Shown here in pieces: positions 1 through 9,545 of a stretch of DNA of 64,000 bases. Source of the stretch: Hormoscilla sp. GM7CHS1pb (GTDB lineage Bacteria; Cyanobacteriota; Cyanobacteriia; Cyanobacteriales; Desertifilaceae); contig JACONN010000003.1 of the NCBI GenBank assembly GCA_014323675.1, forward strand, positions 682,001 through 746,000. The letters are read 5' to 3'. Numbering within the stretch: position 1 is the first letter of the stretch; each line of letters starts with the position of its first letter. Under the pieces are notes generated by a model that saw nothing but the letters and a program-made list of their open reading frames with translations, was not told where the DNA came from and ran no database searches. A program made the translations under genes and the position numbers.

Positions 1-120
1 CATTTCTACAATCCGGCCTTCTAACAATTCTACATGAGAGTCACGGGTAAGAATACCACTGGAGATCATCTTATGATATTCCTCTACAGTCCACAAGCGT
101 ATTTTTGTTGCTGTCGTCAT
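1..120 (-). CDS. Uma2-family endonuclease, N-terminal part
   Basis: The reverse strand from 120 reads MTTATKIRLWTVEEYHKM and continues to VELLEGRIVEM, the usual start of cyanobacterial Uma2 (DUF820) proteins, a PD-(D/E)XK nuclease-fold family often present in dozens of copies per genome. The gene runs off the left edge, so only about 40 residues are visible and the catalytic part cannot be checked. Start is the ATG at 120. Function of the family is poorly known; the call rests on the N-terminal signature alone. Confidence 0.75.
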   Translation of the reverse strand, partial: MTTATKIRLWTVEEYHKMISSGILTRDSHVELLEGRIVEM

Positions 121-226
121 AATTTACCTTCCTTTCTCCGAACGGCGATCGCCCCTATAATAGCATAATCAGGGACAAGCGCAAAAATAGAGTACCACTC
201 GCCTATAGAGGCGATCGCCCCTGAAA

Positions 227-448
227 TCAGCAAACAGCAAAATCGGTAATCTTGCGCGTGTCTGGGTGATAAAACCCTAAGACTATGCGATCTTTAGGGA
301 CACCTGCTGCTAACAAGTCTCCAGCTACACCTGTCCCATCGCGATGAATCCAAATTTTATCATCTGCGATCGCGATATGAATTAAGCAGCTGTGAACCAA
401 GTGTTTACTACAAACGGTGCGGTGCGATCGTTCTACTGTGAATCCCAT
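227..448 (-). pseudogene. XisI-like C-terminal remnant
   Basis: Residues from about 20 onward (HIAIADDKIWIHRDGTG, then AAGVPKDRIVLGFYHPDTR and a final FAV) match the C-terminal half of XisI, the fdxN-element excision controlling factor family that cyanobacteria carry in many copies. The N-terminal half is missing: upstream DNA is the 3' end of the neighbouring FAD-oxidase gene, which this frame overlaps by 16 bp. I read it as a truncated remnant. No XisH partner is visible. Confidence 0.7.
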
Positions 449-1794
449 GCCCGCATTTTACCAGGATTCAGCAACCCATAGGGGTCAACTCGTTTCTTAA
501 ACTCGAACTGGACTGGATCTATCTCTTTTCTACCTCCATCCTCTAAGATATAAGTGTGGGGATTGGCAATAAACACCCCTTTTTCTTCGTGATAGCGAAT
601 AATCTCGTTCAGGCGGGACTCGGTGGTAAACTTCACTACTTGCAACCCGATCGGAACTGCTTTACCATTCGCCCGCGTAAATTCTAAGTGCATCATTACT
701 TCATCTCCAAAGTAACGATACATATGTTCCACCATCTGGAGATTTCGATCGGCGGGAAATCCACTCTGTAAATAAGTTAGGGAAGGATCTACAGTCCGAG
801 CATGTAATGTGGTATGATTCCAGGTAAATTCTCCTAGGTTTACTCCTTTTCCTGCTGATGATGCTGCTTTTTCATAAGTAATCTCACCGCCAAATTCCTC
901 CACTAACTCTTGCAAGGGTTCTAATCCCGATTCTGCTACCATTAGTAAGGCGGCATGGGTATCTTCAGGAATATATTCGCTTAAAGCTGTAAAATATTTG
1001 GGAATGGGCCAGGCATGAATGCTGATTAGTTTCTTGATTATCCCATCTGCGTCCCCCAAGGCTTGCCCAAATCGCGCTGCTGTCATAAAATCGCTAAAGG
1101 TGGCGATCGCCTCTACCCAAGGATAGGCGGGGGCCAGGGGAATTTCCAACTCGGTGATAATCCCATTTGTACCGTAAGCGTGATTCACTTTCTGGACTTC
1201 CTCTCCCCGCAGTGCGATCGCCCGGGGTTCGGATTCCATGGTGACGATGCGCACCGCTAACAGATTACCCCGATCGCGCAGTCCTCCATAAGTAATCGAA
1301 CCAAGACCACCGCTACCCCCGCCAACAAAACCCCCGATCGTGGCGGTACGATAGGTTGAGGGGGCCATGCGAATTTCCCAACCAATTGACCGAGTTTTTT
1401 TATCCAGTTGCGCCAGTTTCACTCCCGGTTCCACCCGGGCCCATCCCGGTTTCATTTCTTTGATTTCCTGCATCCGCGTCATCTCCAAGATCGCGCCGCC
1501 ATGGAGGGGAACGCATTGTCCATAATTTCCCGTTCCCGCCCCCCGTACCGTTAGGGGGACTCGATGCTTAACACATGCAGCAGCAACGCGCAATACTTCC
1601 GCTTCGTTAGCAGGACGAATGACAATATCCCCCGTTTTTCCTGACAGCAGGGGTTGGAGAATGGGGCTAAAGGTATGGTAATCTTGGGATAACTTAGCCA
1701 CCTGAGTCGGGTCTGTAATTATTTCCAGTCCTGACAGGGCAACTTTCAGACTTCGAGCGTCTATTTTATTTGTTTTATTTATGTAATTGTTCAT
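433..1794 (-). CDS. FAD-binding oxidase (GlcD/PCMH-type)
   Basis: 453 residues. The N-terminal third is an FAD-linked oxidase domain: IVIRPANEAEVLRVAA, then the phosphate-binding stretch VPLTVRGAGTGNYGQCVP, and GGFVGGGSGGLGSITYGG near residue 155. The C-terminus ends with DPYGLLNPGKM, the usual end of GlcD-type oxidases. Such enzymes oxidise 2-hydroxy acids or related alcohols with flavin; the substrate cannot be told from sequence. No signal peptide, so probably cytoplasmic. The ATG at 1794 fits the family start. It is intact and appears to be a single-gene unit. Confidence 0.85.
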   Translation of the reverse strand: MNNYINKTNKIDARSLKVALSGLEIITDPTQVAKLSQDYHTFSPILQPLLSGKTGDIVIRPANEAEVLRVAAACVKHRVPLTVRGAGTGNYGQCVPLHGGAILEMTRMQEIKEMKPGWARVEPGVKLAQLDKKTRSIGWEIRMAPSTYRTATIGGFVGGGSGGLGSITYGGLRDRGNLLAVRIVTMESEPRAIALRGEEVQKVNHAYGTNGIITELEIPLAPAYPWVEAIATFSDFMTAARFGQALGDADGIIKKLISIHAWPIPKYFTALSEYIPEDTHAALLMVAESGLEPLQELVEEFGGEITYEKAASSAGKGVNLGEFTWNHTTLHARTVDPSLTYLQSGFPADRNLQMVEHMYRYFGDEVMMHLEFTRANGKAVPIGLQVVKFTTESRLNEIIRYHEEKGVFIANPHTYILEDGGRKEIDPVQFEFKKRVDPYGLLNPGKMRAWDSQ

Positions 1795-1968
1795 ATTTTA
1801 TGGTTGATTCCTGATAATGACGGGCAGAGACGCCCGCCCTACGTAACTCTTACTTGACCGCCCGACTAAAGTCATATCCACCTCTCTGATGAGGTTATTG
1901 TAGAGTGTACTCTGTTCTAGGAGATAATCTGTATCATCAGCCCGATCGCCTTCCCGGGAGTACCAGAG

Positions 1969-2407
1969 TTAGCTAGGAATATAGATAGTCTCCACCAAAT
2001 CAAAGTTAACATTCAGATATAGACCCAGTGGCGTAGTCGCATCTCCCCTCGCCTGCCACTCTTGGTTCAGTTTTTGGGAAAACATGCTCAAACCAAGTGA
2101 TTGACCGCACGTGGGTCGGATCGTGAAGTAAATCGTCGTGGCGATGGCGGGGGAATTTCACATGCACCTTCGCCCCTGCTTTACAGATCCGATACATCTC
2201 CTGAATGATTTTCAGATAAACTTCCGTCTGCTGTCCGAGATGTTCCAGTACGCGAGATAGTTCCATCTCCACCACCGTATTGTCCCCCCACGGCCAAGGG
2301 AATGTCCCCAAATCTAACCCGACGTCGGGATTTCCAAACTTGTCCACATTGATGTAGCCTTCGAGATGTTTAGCGCCACAGCCCAGATTTAAGCGTAAGT
2401 CCGACAT
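1969..2407 (-). CDS. Small SAM-dependent methyltransferase, frameshifted
   Basis: The best start is the ATG at 2407, giving MSDLRLNLGCGAKHLEGY with the glycine-rich SAM-binding loop NLGCG, followed by VDLG-like acidic residues, LEHL and IIQEMYRICKAGAKVHVKFP. The frame is lost near 2086. Reading on in the neighbouring frame gives FEMFSQKLNQEW and then TPLGLYLNVNFDLVETIYIP with a stop at 1969, the normal end of this class I methyltransferase family. Removing one base (about 2086) gives a continuous 145-residue protein. Substrate unknown. The longer upstream reading to 2542 looks non-coding. Confidence 0.75.
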
Positions 2408-2599
2408 AATACTTTTGTAAATTATTTGTAATATAGCAACTCGCAATGACAAATAAAATGCCAAACCTTGAATTATTCTATATCCGATCGATAGGAAGTT
2501 GTTGCGCGAATGCACGCAACAACTTCCTTCAGATCGAGACAATGACCCGCCTCAACCCTACAGTGATGCCACCGTTCCGGAAAAATCGGATATCACTGC

Positions 2600-3717
2600 T
2601 TAATCGGCACGCTTGCCAGCAATAAAGTTCTCCGTCATCCGATAAGCTTCGTCATCCGTATACTGTTTGGGCGGATGCTTCATGAAATAGGCGGAAGGTG
2701 AATAGAGAATACCACCCTTTTTGGCATTGAGGGCTAGTTTGCAGCAGCGGATGGCATCGATCGAGACTCCCGCAGAATTGGGCGAATCTTCTACAGACAG
2801 ACGCATTTCCAGATTCATGGGCACGTCCCCAAACAGTTTGCCCTCCATGCGAATGAACGCCACCTTGTTATCTTTTTGCCAGGGCACGTAATCGCTGGGA
2901 CCGATATGGATGTTCTCCTTTTCCAGGCGATCGCTCATCACCGCTTGCACTGCCTCGGTTTTGGATTCTTTCTTCGAGTTCAGGCGACTGCGGTTGAGCA
3001 TATTCAGGAAGTCAGTATTGCCCCGGTATTAATCTGGTAGGTGCGTTCTACCTTCACCCCCCGCTTCTTGAACAAGTCCGATAGGGTGCGGTGAGTAATT
3101 GTGGCACCCAGTTGCGCTTTGATGTCGTCCCCAATGATAGGTATGTTGTTCCGTTGGAATTTCTCTGCCCAGAGGGGATTGCTAGCGATAAACACTGGGA
3201 TGCAATTGATAAATCCTACTCCCGCATCCACTGCACATTCAGCATAGAAGCCCGTTGCTTCCTCCGATCCTACTGGCAGGTAATTGAGCAAGATTTCCGT
3301 GCCCGACTCTTTCAATATCTTGACAATATCTGCTTTCTCCGGTTCTGGTTCGTCGCTGAGAACGAAAGTATATTTATCCTCATAATTCTTCATGTGCTCC
3401 GATAACCCATCCAGCACCTTGCCCATACTTACTTTCACCCCAGTTTTGGGCAGGTCGGAGCAAAAGACAGTCGTGCAGTTAGGTTCGGCAAAGATAGCTT
3501 CATGCACTTCTTTGCCAACTTTGCGGCGATCGATGTCAAAGGCAGCGACAACTTCCATATCGTAGGGCTTATAGCCGCCGATGTCCCAATGCATCAATCC
3601 GATCGCCTCTTCGGGCTCTTTTCCCTTGTAATATTCAATCCCTTGAATTAATGAACTCGCACAGTTTCCTATTCCTGCGATCGCTATCTTAATTTTATTC
3701 ATCAATTTCATCTCCAT
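2600..3717 (-). CDS. ino1: myo-inositol-1-phosphate synthase, frameshifted
   Basis: Converts glucose 6-phosphate to inositol 3-phosphate with internal NAD recycling. The N-terminal part shows [20 protein letters not shown] (NAD-binding loop), [14 protein letters not shown], and [18 protein letters not shown]; the C-terminal part has [18 protein letters not shown] and the end [14 protein letters not shown]. The two lie in adjacent frames, broken in a run of four C at 3021-3024 (plus strand). Adding one base restores [17 protein letters not shown], the conserved junction, and a 372-residue protein of normal family length. Start may be 3717 or, closer to the family, the internal ATG at 3702. Confidence 0.9.
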
Positions 3718-3719
3718 AC

Positions 3720-3945
3720 ATCACAGTAATCTTTTCTCGGTTCATTTCTGTTGCCAACGCTTTGGCCCTAACTACTACGCTGCTCGTGAGCGCGAGCTAG
3801 ACAGAACAGACCAAGATTGACTTGTGGTATGAGCAACTACTCATGCAAGTCAGGTAGCGAAGCCAGCTTCTTCTTGCTGCTTGAGCTTGGTCATCCCACA
3901 GGAGCTACCGGTCCTCGTCCGGGCCTAATCTGACTAGTTAGCGTC
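3720..3945. other. Unexplained structured intergenic segment
   Basis: No convincing ORF. It contains a good imperfect hairpin around 3810-3842 (GACTTG...ATGAG, loop, CTCAT...CAAGTC) and a C/G-rich stretch near 3895-3930. It could be a transposon end or a structured RNA; I recognise no known family. Confidence 0.3.
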
Positions 3946-4036
3946 TTGCCAACATGTCAACTGTACAAAGTAACAAATTTTAGATTTACTGTCAAGTCTG
4001 CCCCAAAAATCTGCCAACGGGCGCAAGACCACACCC

Positions 4037-4134
4037 ATTTAAAACCCCAAGGTCGAGGTTTTAAACCCCAACCGAGAGGTTTTAAACCCCAATCGAGAGG
4101 TTTTAAACCCCAACCGAGAGATTTTAAACCCCAA
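4037..4134. repeat. 21-bp tandem repeat
   Basis: About four and a half contiguous copies of a 21-bp unit built on GAGGTTTTAAACCCCAACCGA, with one- or two-base variants. The unit length is a multiple of three, so both strands stay open and give spurious heptapeptide ORFs. It lies upstream of the GT4 gene in an otherwise non-coding stretch. Confidence 0.9.
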
Positions 4135-4415
4135 CAGTGGGGCACCGGTTAGATTGGGTATCGAGCTCCCAGGAGAAACCTCACTGGGGGACACAGAAGG
4201 CGCAGCATAGTACCAACGGGTTTTGACCACACCCCTCCGCGAGGTCACGACTTGGGGTTTTCGCGGCTGTGATGAATTGGCTCAAACTCTTTCCCTGTCT
4301 GGGATTTGGTCCAAAAATTTTCAAGGGGCAAAAAACGCAATTCGTGCTTGCGCCGAGTATAGAATACCAGAGGGTGACGGTTTCCGATTGCCCAAAAGGC
4401 AACCACTGGAGATGT

Positions 4416-5675
4416 ATGATGACAAAGAATCAAGAGACGATCGCAGGATTAGGCGTGCGTTCCATTCTACATATCAATGAGAAGGGGGGGAAGTTTGGCG
4501 GTACGGAGGAATATATTATCAGTCTTGCCCAACTCCTGATGCCGATGGGGATAACTTCTCATCTACTCTACGATGGGGTCCACGGCACCATGCCAGATGG
4601 GATATCTCATACATTTATTGCGGGTCTGGGTAACCGGGATGGTGATGCTGAGGTGGCCGATCGGGTACTGGATGCGGTCAGAGAAATCAATCCCGATCTT
4701 GTCTACGTTCACAATATCTTCGACGGGCGGGTAATTCAAGCGTTAAATCAACCGGACCGAAAGTATCTGATTTTATGGTACATTCACGACCACTTTCCCA
4801 CCTGCTTAACGGAGTTAAGGGCCCGGAGAAATCAACCAGATATCGTTTGCTATCAACCGCTGTCACAAGCCTGTCTGGACAATATCGCAGCGGGAGACTG
4901 TGTGAAGCGACATGCCCAGAGAAATTTTGCCGATGGCGACCTGAAGGCTCGGATCTCACTGCTAAAATCCTTAGGCTGGGTTGACGCTATTGTTGTGGTG
5001 AGTGAGTTTATGAAGGAGATTCTGAGCGCGAATTTGCCGGATATTTCCGAGAAAACATATGTGCTACCTCGACAGGTGCGACCCAGCAAGAAGAGAATAC
5101 AGCGCTCGACTGCCGCAGTGCCAGCGATCGCCTGGGCTGGCAGAATTACTTGGGAAAAGGGTCTGCACCTGGCGATCGAAGCCCTCTGCTATCTCCAGGT
5201 AAAGGAGAAAATTGTCTTTAAGATTGTCGGGGTGGTGGAAAATGAGAGTTACTGGTCCGATTGTCTGAAGTTAGCTTCTCAGGTAGAGTCAAAGAATACA
5301 TGGATCTCCATCCAATATCTCGGACATTTAAGTTATGAAGAGGTCGATCGCCTCTACGGGGAAGCTGATATTGTTGTCGTCCCTTCGATCTGGGGCGAAC
5401 CTTTGGGGGCTGTGGCGGCGGAAGCGCTGCGGAACGGTGCGGCTGTGGTAGCATCGGCTGTGGGGGGAATTGATACCTGGGTTATTCCTGGAAAAACAGG
5501 GATTCTGGTGAAACCGAATGATGCGGCGGCCCTGTCAGAGGCGATCGCCATTCTTTTGTACGATCGAGAATTGCGCAGCAACCTAGCTAATGCTGGTCGA
5601 GAATTGATTAACAGCAAATTTACTGGAGAGGAACATCTCAAAGCTTTGGCAGAGGTAATTCAAAACTGTAGATAA
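4416..5675 (+). CDS. Glycosyltransferase family 4
   Basis: GT4-type, GT-B fold transferase that moves a sugar from a nucleotide donor, probably in polysaccharide or glycan synthesis. The N-terminal domain starts GVRSILHINEKGGKFGGTEEYI; the C-terminal domain has IAWAGRITWEKGLHLAIEAL (donor domain start), YLGHLSYEEVDRLY, and the conserved VVPSIWGEPLGAVAAEAL with the E-x7-E type motif, then VGGIDTWVIPGKTGILV. The frame is open from 4269, but the upstream 49 residues look non-coding. I prefer the tandem ATGs at 4416/4419, after GGAG. Acceptor unknown. Confidence 0.85.
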   Translation: MMTKNQETIAGLGVRSILHINEKGGKFGGTEEYIISLAQLLMPMGITSHLLYDGVHGTMPDGISHTFIAGLGNRDGDAEVADRVLDAVREINPDLVYVHNIFDGRVIQALNQPDRKYLILWYIHDHFPTCLTELRARRNQPDIVCYQPLSQACLDNIAAGDCVKRHAQRNFADGDLKARISLLKSLGWVDAIVVVSEFMKEILSANLPDISEKTYVLPRQVRPSKKRIQRSTAAVPAIAWAGRITWEKGLHLAIEALCYLQVKEKIVFKIVGVVENESYWSDCLKLASQVESKNTWISIQYLGHLSYEEVDRLYGEADIVVVPSIWGEPLGAVAAEALRNGAAVVASAVGGIDTWVIPGKTGILVKPNDAAALSEAIAILLYDRELRSNLANAGRELINSKFTGEEHLKALAEVIQNCR

Positions 5676-5698
5676 TGAAGAATCAATTTTCAATCTTC

Positions 5699-5872
5699 TC
5701 AATTAGCTATCTGGAAAACTCTGCTCCCGATTTTGTAGTGCTGCAAGCGATCGACTTGGCAAACTAAGTTTTCCGGGTGGAGAAAGTAGTCACTGTAGAT
5801 AGCTTCTACCTCGCGATCGCAGTCATGGACGAAGACATCTGTCGGGCCGCGACTTGCGAGTTTTGCCTCCAT
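5699..5872 (-). CDS. Small unrecognised protein (57 aa)
   Basis: Starts MEAKLASRGPTDVFVHD at 5872, preceded by the purine-rich tract GGGTAAAG, and ends RLQHYKIGSRVFQIAN. It follows the protease gene by 9 bp on the same strand, so the two may be co-transcribed. Composition is acidic and protein-like. I do not recognise the family. Confidence 0.5.
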   Translation of the reverse strand: MEAKLASRGPTDVFVHDCDREVEAIYSDYFLHPENLVCQVDRLQHYKIGSRVFQIAN

Positions 5873-5881
5873 ATAGATGCT

Positions 5882-6356
5882 TTACCCGTTCCGGGGGGTT
5901 AACTCAATTGAGCATAGGTTAGTGAGCTTAACTCGTGCGTGTGGTATATTGGGATTGTTGGGGTTAACAGTGACTTCCTGACCTCCAGGGTTAACGACTA
6001 AGTCCATATCTTCCATCGGCACTGCACCTAGCAGTACCTCATCACCAAAGACTAATGCCCCAACATAGCAAAATCGTTGCCCAAAAGCGACTTTGATGGG
6101 GCCGCGGTGTCCTCCGCGTGCCGCGTCCCGAGGGACAAGAGCACGCGGAGGACGCCGACATAGGGAACTCTTATTTTTCTCCCGTCTGCTGCCGAGACTT
6201 CCCGAAAAGATTCTGTTTCGAGGCTGAGTTGAAGGGCAATATGTTCGGGAATACACAACATCAGCGCACCTGTATCGGCCAAAGCCCTAAGGTTTAAGGG
6301 GTTAAATCTTGCTGTCTGGGATTGCTTAACTCTATTTCTGCAAAAACGTAGCCCAT
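5882..6356 (-). CDS. Retropepsin-like aspartic protease, interrupted by palindromic element
   Basis: The start MGYVFAEIELSNPRQQDL at 6356, then ALADTGALMLCIPEHIALQL (D-T-G catalytic motif), then VPYVG, then GPIKVAFGQRFCYVGALVFG, LLGAVPMEDMDLVVNPGGQ and VNPNNPNIPHA match the small cyanobacterial clan AA aspartic proteases, which act as dimers. A missing C near 6299 and a missing G near 6104 split the frame. Between VPYVG and PIKV sits a 51-bp palindrome (6106-6156), 17 codons long, absent from family members. With both bases restored the protein is 158 residues including the insert. Whether the product is active is unknown. Confidence 0.75.
6106..6156. repeat. 51-bp palindromic element, copy 1
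   Basis: Outer stem of 16 pairs (GGTGTCCTCCGCGTGC against GCACGCGGAGGACGCC, with one G-T wobble), inner stem GTCCC/GGGAC with a two-base loop. Inserted in the aspartic protease coding sequence. It matches copy 2 at 44006-44056 over the same 51 positions, with three paired compensatory differences. Confidence 0.9.
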
Positions 6357-6606
6357 TTCCACTGTCTCCTGATTTGTGTACTCTTCCATCGCAGGCGGAT
6401 TATAACTCTTCTAATCGGCGATCGTCAAGCACTATCGGCTCCATTGTCAGGGGAATTGCAGCGTTCTCGGTTCGCCTTCGGCCTAGAGTGACAGAAGAGC
6501 GCTCTTCTGTCAACTTAAAATGTGAGGAGCCACGTATTTTGTGCATGATGACAACAAATGTTTATCGGGTTAGTAGTTGTGCCATCACTACATGTCGATC
6601 GCTACC

Positions 6607-6840
6607 CTTACTCCCACGAGTTACAATCGGTGCTCGAAAAGGCCCTAAGGGGGAGCCAAAGCCCGACCCAGGTGCGGTAGGACACTTACTCCCACCAGTT
6701 GCAACCGGTGACGGAAAAGGCCCTAAGGGGGAGCTAAAGCCCGACCCAGGTGCGGTAGGACACTTACTCCCACGAGTTGCAACCGGTGACGGAATTGGCC
6801 CTCTGGGGGAGCTTTTGCTCGACGCCGGTGCGCTCACGTG
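6607..6840. repeat. 78-bp tandem repeat, three copies
   Basis: Three consecutive units start at CTTACTCCCAC 6607, 6685 and 6763. The first two are close to each other; the third diverges in its second half. 78 bp is 26 codons, so both strands remain open, but neither predicted protein looks like a known family. Probably a minisatellite. The rest of 6357-7270 holds no gene I can support. Confidence 0.85.
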
Positions 6841-7276
6841 TAGTTGATAGCCGCATCGCACGATGCCTGAAATAAGTAGTAGTGCAAAAGAATTTTAAGT
6901 TTTTATTTTTTCGTCAACAATGCTATAACCCGTGTTGTGTGTTGATTTTCAGCTCTCTGGTGTCCAACTACGAACTACGAACTACGAACTACAAACTACT
7001 TATGGGAAGGGCCGCAGATTCGGGATAAATCAAAGGTTGGGTATTGGGTAGCTGATGAGGAAGTTTTGCAGAATTGGCTCGGTTAGTACCGGTGATAGAC
7101 TGATAATAAACACCGGTGTAAGTCATTTGTTGATATCCGATCGCTATCCCAGTCGGACTTGCATGATTACCGCACGTGCGATCGCTAGCGAAACCCAGGC
7201 AGCAATCTACCGCCACATATCTTACAGGAAAAGGCTTTGAGCGGGACAAGAGAATTTTTTTCGGGGCATTATACCG

Positions 7277-7307
7277 CTCAAACCCTTACCGAGTAGGAGG
7301 GTTTGAG
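7277..7307. terminator. Hairpin, possible terminator
   Basis: CTCAAACCCT and AGGGTTTGAG form a 10-bp stem with a loop of 11. A run of seven T lies about 17 bp to the right, too distant for a classical terminator, so the role is uncertain. Confidence 0.4.
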
Positions 7308-7447
7308 GCGACTGCATGGCCGCTTTTTTTCCGCTACAAGTGAGCCGGTACTCCCTTGGGGTTTTGGGATCTTCTCGCCCTTAGCGTTGCCTCATTGCCA
7401 GTCTGGATGGAAAGAACTCCCGCCCCCAACCGGCGTAGTTCCTGGCA

Positions 7448-7625
7448 AAAAGGTTGATTTTCGATGCCCAAATAGGTTGATTTAGGGGGCTTGACTTTTT
7501 GCCTGCCATTTTGTGCAGTTCGGTAAAAATAGGTTGATTCGAGGGGCTTGACAATTTGCCATTTTGTGCAGGTAGGCAAAAAATAGGTGGATGTTTTTTG
7601 GCAAAAAGGTGGATAAAGGTTGATT
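7448..7625. repeat. Iteron-like repeats (AGGTKGAT)
   Basis: Six copies of AAA(A/T)AGGT(T/G)GAT occur at about 7449, 7468, 7527, 7580, 7602 and 7614. Two are embedded in a longer imperfect repeat with GGGGCTTGAC and CATTTTGTGCAG. They look like iterons or a decayed repeat block; no replication gene is near. Remaining DNA of 7308-7859 holds no supported gene. Confidence 0.6.
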
Positions 7626-7859
7626 GTCACTCTGGATTTGGCGAACTATAGTGGAAAGGTGACAAAAAACAGCCCTGGCTGCTCGGCCAAGGAGAGAGAT
7701 GATGTCTGCCGCTTGTAAAATGGGACAATATAGGGACTTGGCCGCGACCACCAGACGGCCCGATCGCTCTAGTTGGAGATTTTTGGCGGCAATGGCAGTA
7801 CCTCATCTATTTGAGAAACGCTATATCATGCAGTTGCAGTTTTGAAGGAGAAACGTTTT

Positions 7860-8990
7860 ATGTCCAATGATGATTATGGCGCTCCGATGAATTACACCTT
7901 TTACATCGGAGGGGAGGCAAGAACTTTCCAATTTCGACCATGGGAACCCCTAAGTAATGTCCGTGAGGAACTAACTGCAAAGGGGTTGATGACAGAAAAT
8001 TATGCATTTATATACGAAAATTCAGCCACAAAGTTAAAGACAATATTTACTCCGCAATCACGAGAGAATCAGTTCTACTTGGGAACTGCCCAGCCACATT
8101 CACAGGCTGGTGCCGCATTTCCATCCATACCCTCAGAAGGTATAAATAACCCCATCGTCCAGATTGTGAGTATTGACGAAAATAGACCTTCATTCCTAGG
8201 AACGACACCAGAAGACGGCTGGCTCAGAAACAACACGATCATGGGTGTTCGTATCCGACTCAATAATAGCGATGCGACGGCTGTACAGAATAATCAAGGA
8301 ATGTTCCAGCCGGTTCTGCTGAATAACGTTCAAAGTGCTAACCCCAACGCACCTGTTTCCTTTGAATACGTCTGCATAACGCAGAAGGGTGCGATTATCT
8401 CTTTAGATGTTAGCTCTTGGGGTGCAGCAGGTTACGGTTACGCCGTAACAACGGCAATGGGAACATCCATCAATCCTAATGGTCTCTACAATACGTATTC
8501 AGGGAATTACGGTCACCAATCATACTTAACTCTTTCCCGCTATACCGGTGGTGAGTATGGAGATACCATTCAGATGCAAAGCAATGCATCGATGAACATT
8601 TCCACACAATACAATATCCAGTACTCCACACTGGTTTTCAAGACCTGGTCGCTTTCGAGCTGGACAGATAGCAATGGGACTAAATATTCAAGCAACCTCT
8701 CAATTCCGCTAGGTAATCCACATGCTGGCTTCAAGTTTGAACCAGGTCCTCCATCTGGAACCGTAAGTATACCGAGAAGCACGGTTTCTTCCGGTAGCCC
8801 TTCAGCTGGTCCTCAATCGCAGCAGACTTTCGGGACGTTTAGTTCCTGCGAGCCTTTGGGCATCCCGAAGACCCGTAGTGAAGGGCTCGTAGGTTCATTG
8901 CAAATTTACTTCTTCGTCTTTAATAGTAAGCAAGAGGCTAAAACTGTCATTCGGGTACTTAATAGGAACAGTCTGAATCTGTTTGATTAA
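7860..8990 (+). CDS. Unrecognised protein sharing N-terminal domain with the MACPF protein
   Basis: 376 residues from the ATG at 7860, which has AAGGAG 9 bp upstream; an in-frame TTG at 7842 is less likely. Residues 1-75 form a small domain with PLSNVREELTAKGLMTENY, matching LAEIREILERKGLMTADQF in the MACPF protein downstream. The remainder is rich in Ser, Asn, Gly, Tyr and Thr (for example SWGAAGYGYAVTTAMGTSIN) and looks like a beta-rich secreted or toxin-like domain. No signal peptide or membrane helix is evident. I do not recognise the C-terminal domain. The shared N-terminal domain and proximity suggest it works with the MACPF protein. Confidence 0.75.
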   Translation: MSNDDYGAPMNYTFYIGGEARTFQFRPWEPLSNVREELTAKGLMTENYAFIYENSATKLKTIFTPQSRENQFYLGTAQPHSQAGAAFPSIPSEGINNPIVQIVSIDENRPSFLGTTPEDGWLRNNTIMGVRIRLNNSDATAVQNNQGMFQPVLLNNVQSANPNAPVSFEYVCITQKGAIISLDVSSWGAAGYGYAVTTAMGTSINPNGLYNTYSGNYGHQSYLTLSRYTGGEYGDTIQMQSNASMNISTQYNIQYSTLVFKTWSLSSWTDSNGTKYSSNLSIPLGNPHAGFKFEPGPPSGTVSIPRSTVSSGSPSAGPQSQQTFGTFSSCEPLGIPKTRSEGLVGSLQIYFFVFNSKQEAKTVIRVLNRNSLNLFD

Positions 8991-9545
8991 GCCGGGGGAC
9001 AGCCCAGGGTGCAAATCATCCAGCACACAGATTCGGCTCGGTGTTTCGGGCAATTAATTCGGGAATTATGTTCGGTGTCAATTTGGGTATTTCTGAGAAA
9101 AAAGGTACCAAGAGCAATACTCCGGACAGTTTTTAGACGCCAGAACGACCACAAGTCAAGGGTTGCAGCCTACTGGCTTTATTTTTTTCAATGTCAGCCC
9201 CAGGGCTAACTTGCCAAAAATTGCTCTATCGAGCAAAGGCTTACGCTGCAAGCCTTACAGCTACGTTACTAAAAGTGTCCGGACTATTGCAAGAGGGCAC
9301 ATCGAGAATTGGAGGAGAAAGGCTGAAACCTCGAATCTTTGTTCCGTGAAACTAACGTATCTTAGTCGGCCCCCCTAACCGCTGGCTGCGCCCGTACCAA
9401 GATAGGATATTTGGTTTTGCTCCCCAATTTTGTGCCGTAGAGTTTGGGTGGTTTATCCTGGTATTTTCTTTTCTGGAAATTACGTTAGGCTGTTTCACAT
9501 AGTTTCAAATCGTCAAACTTGTAAACAAGTTGAAAGGGAAAAAAA

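Noticed and set aside
3946-4248. Repeat proteins (GFKPQPR type) on both strands
   Set aside because: They are translations of the 21-bp tandem repeat.
6374-6861. Proteins encoded on either strand of the 78-bp repeat
   Set aside because: Both strands are open only because the period is a multiple of three; neither has a ribosome site or family resemblance.
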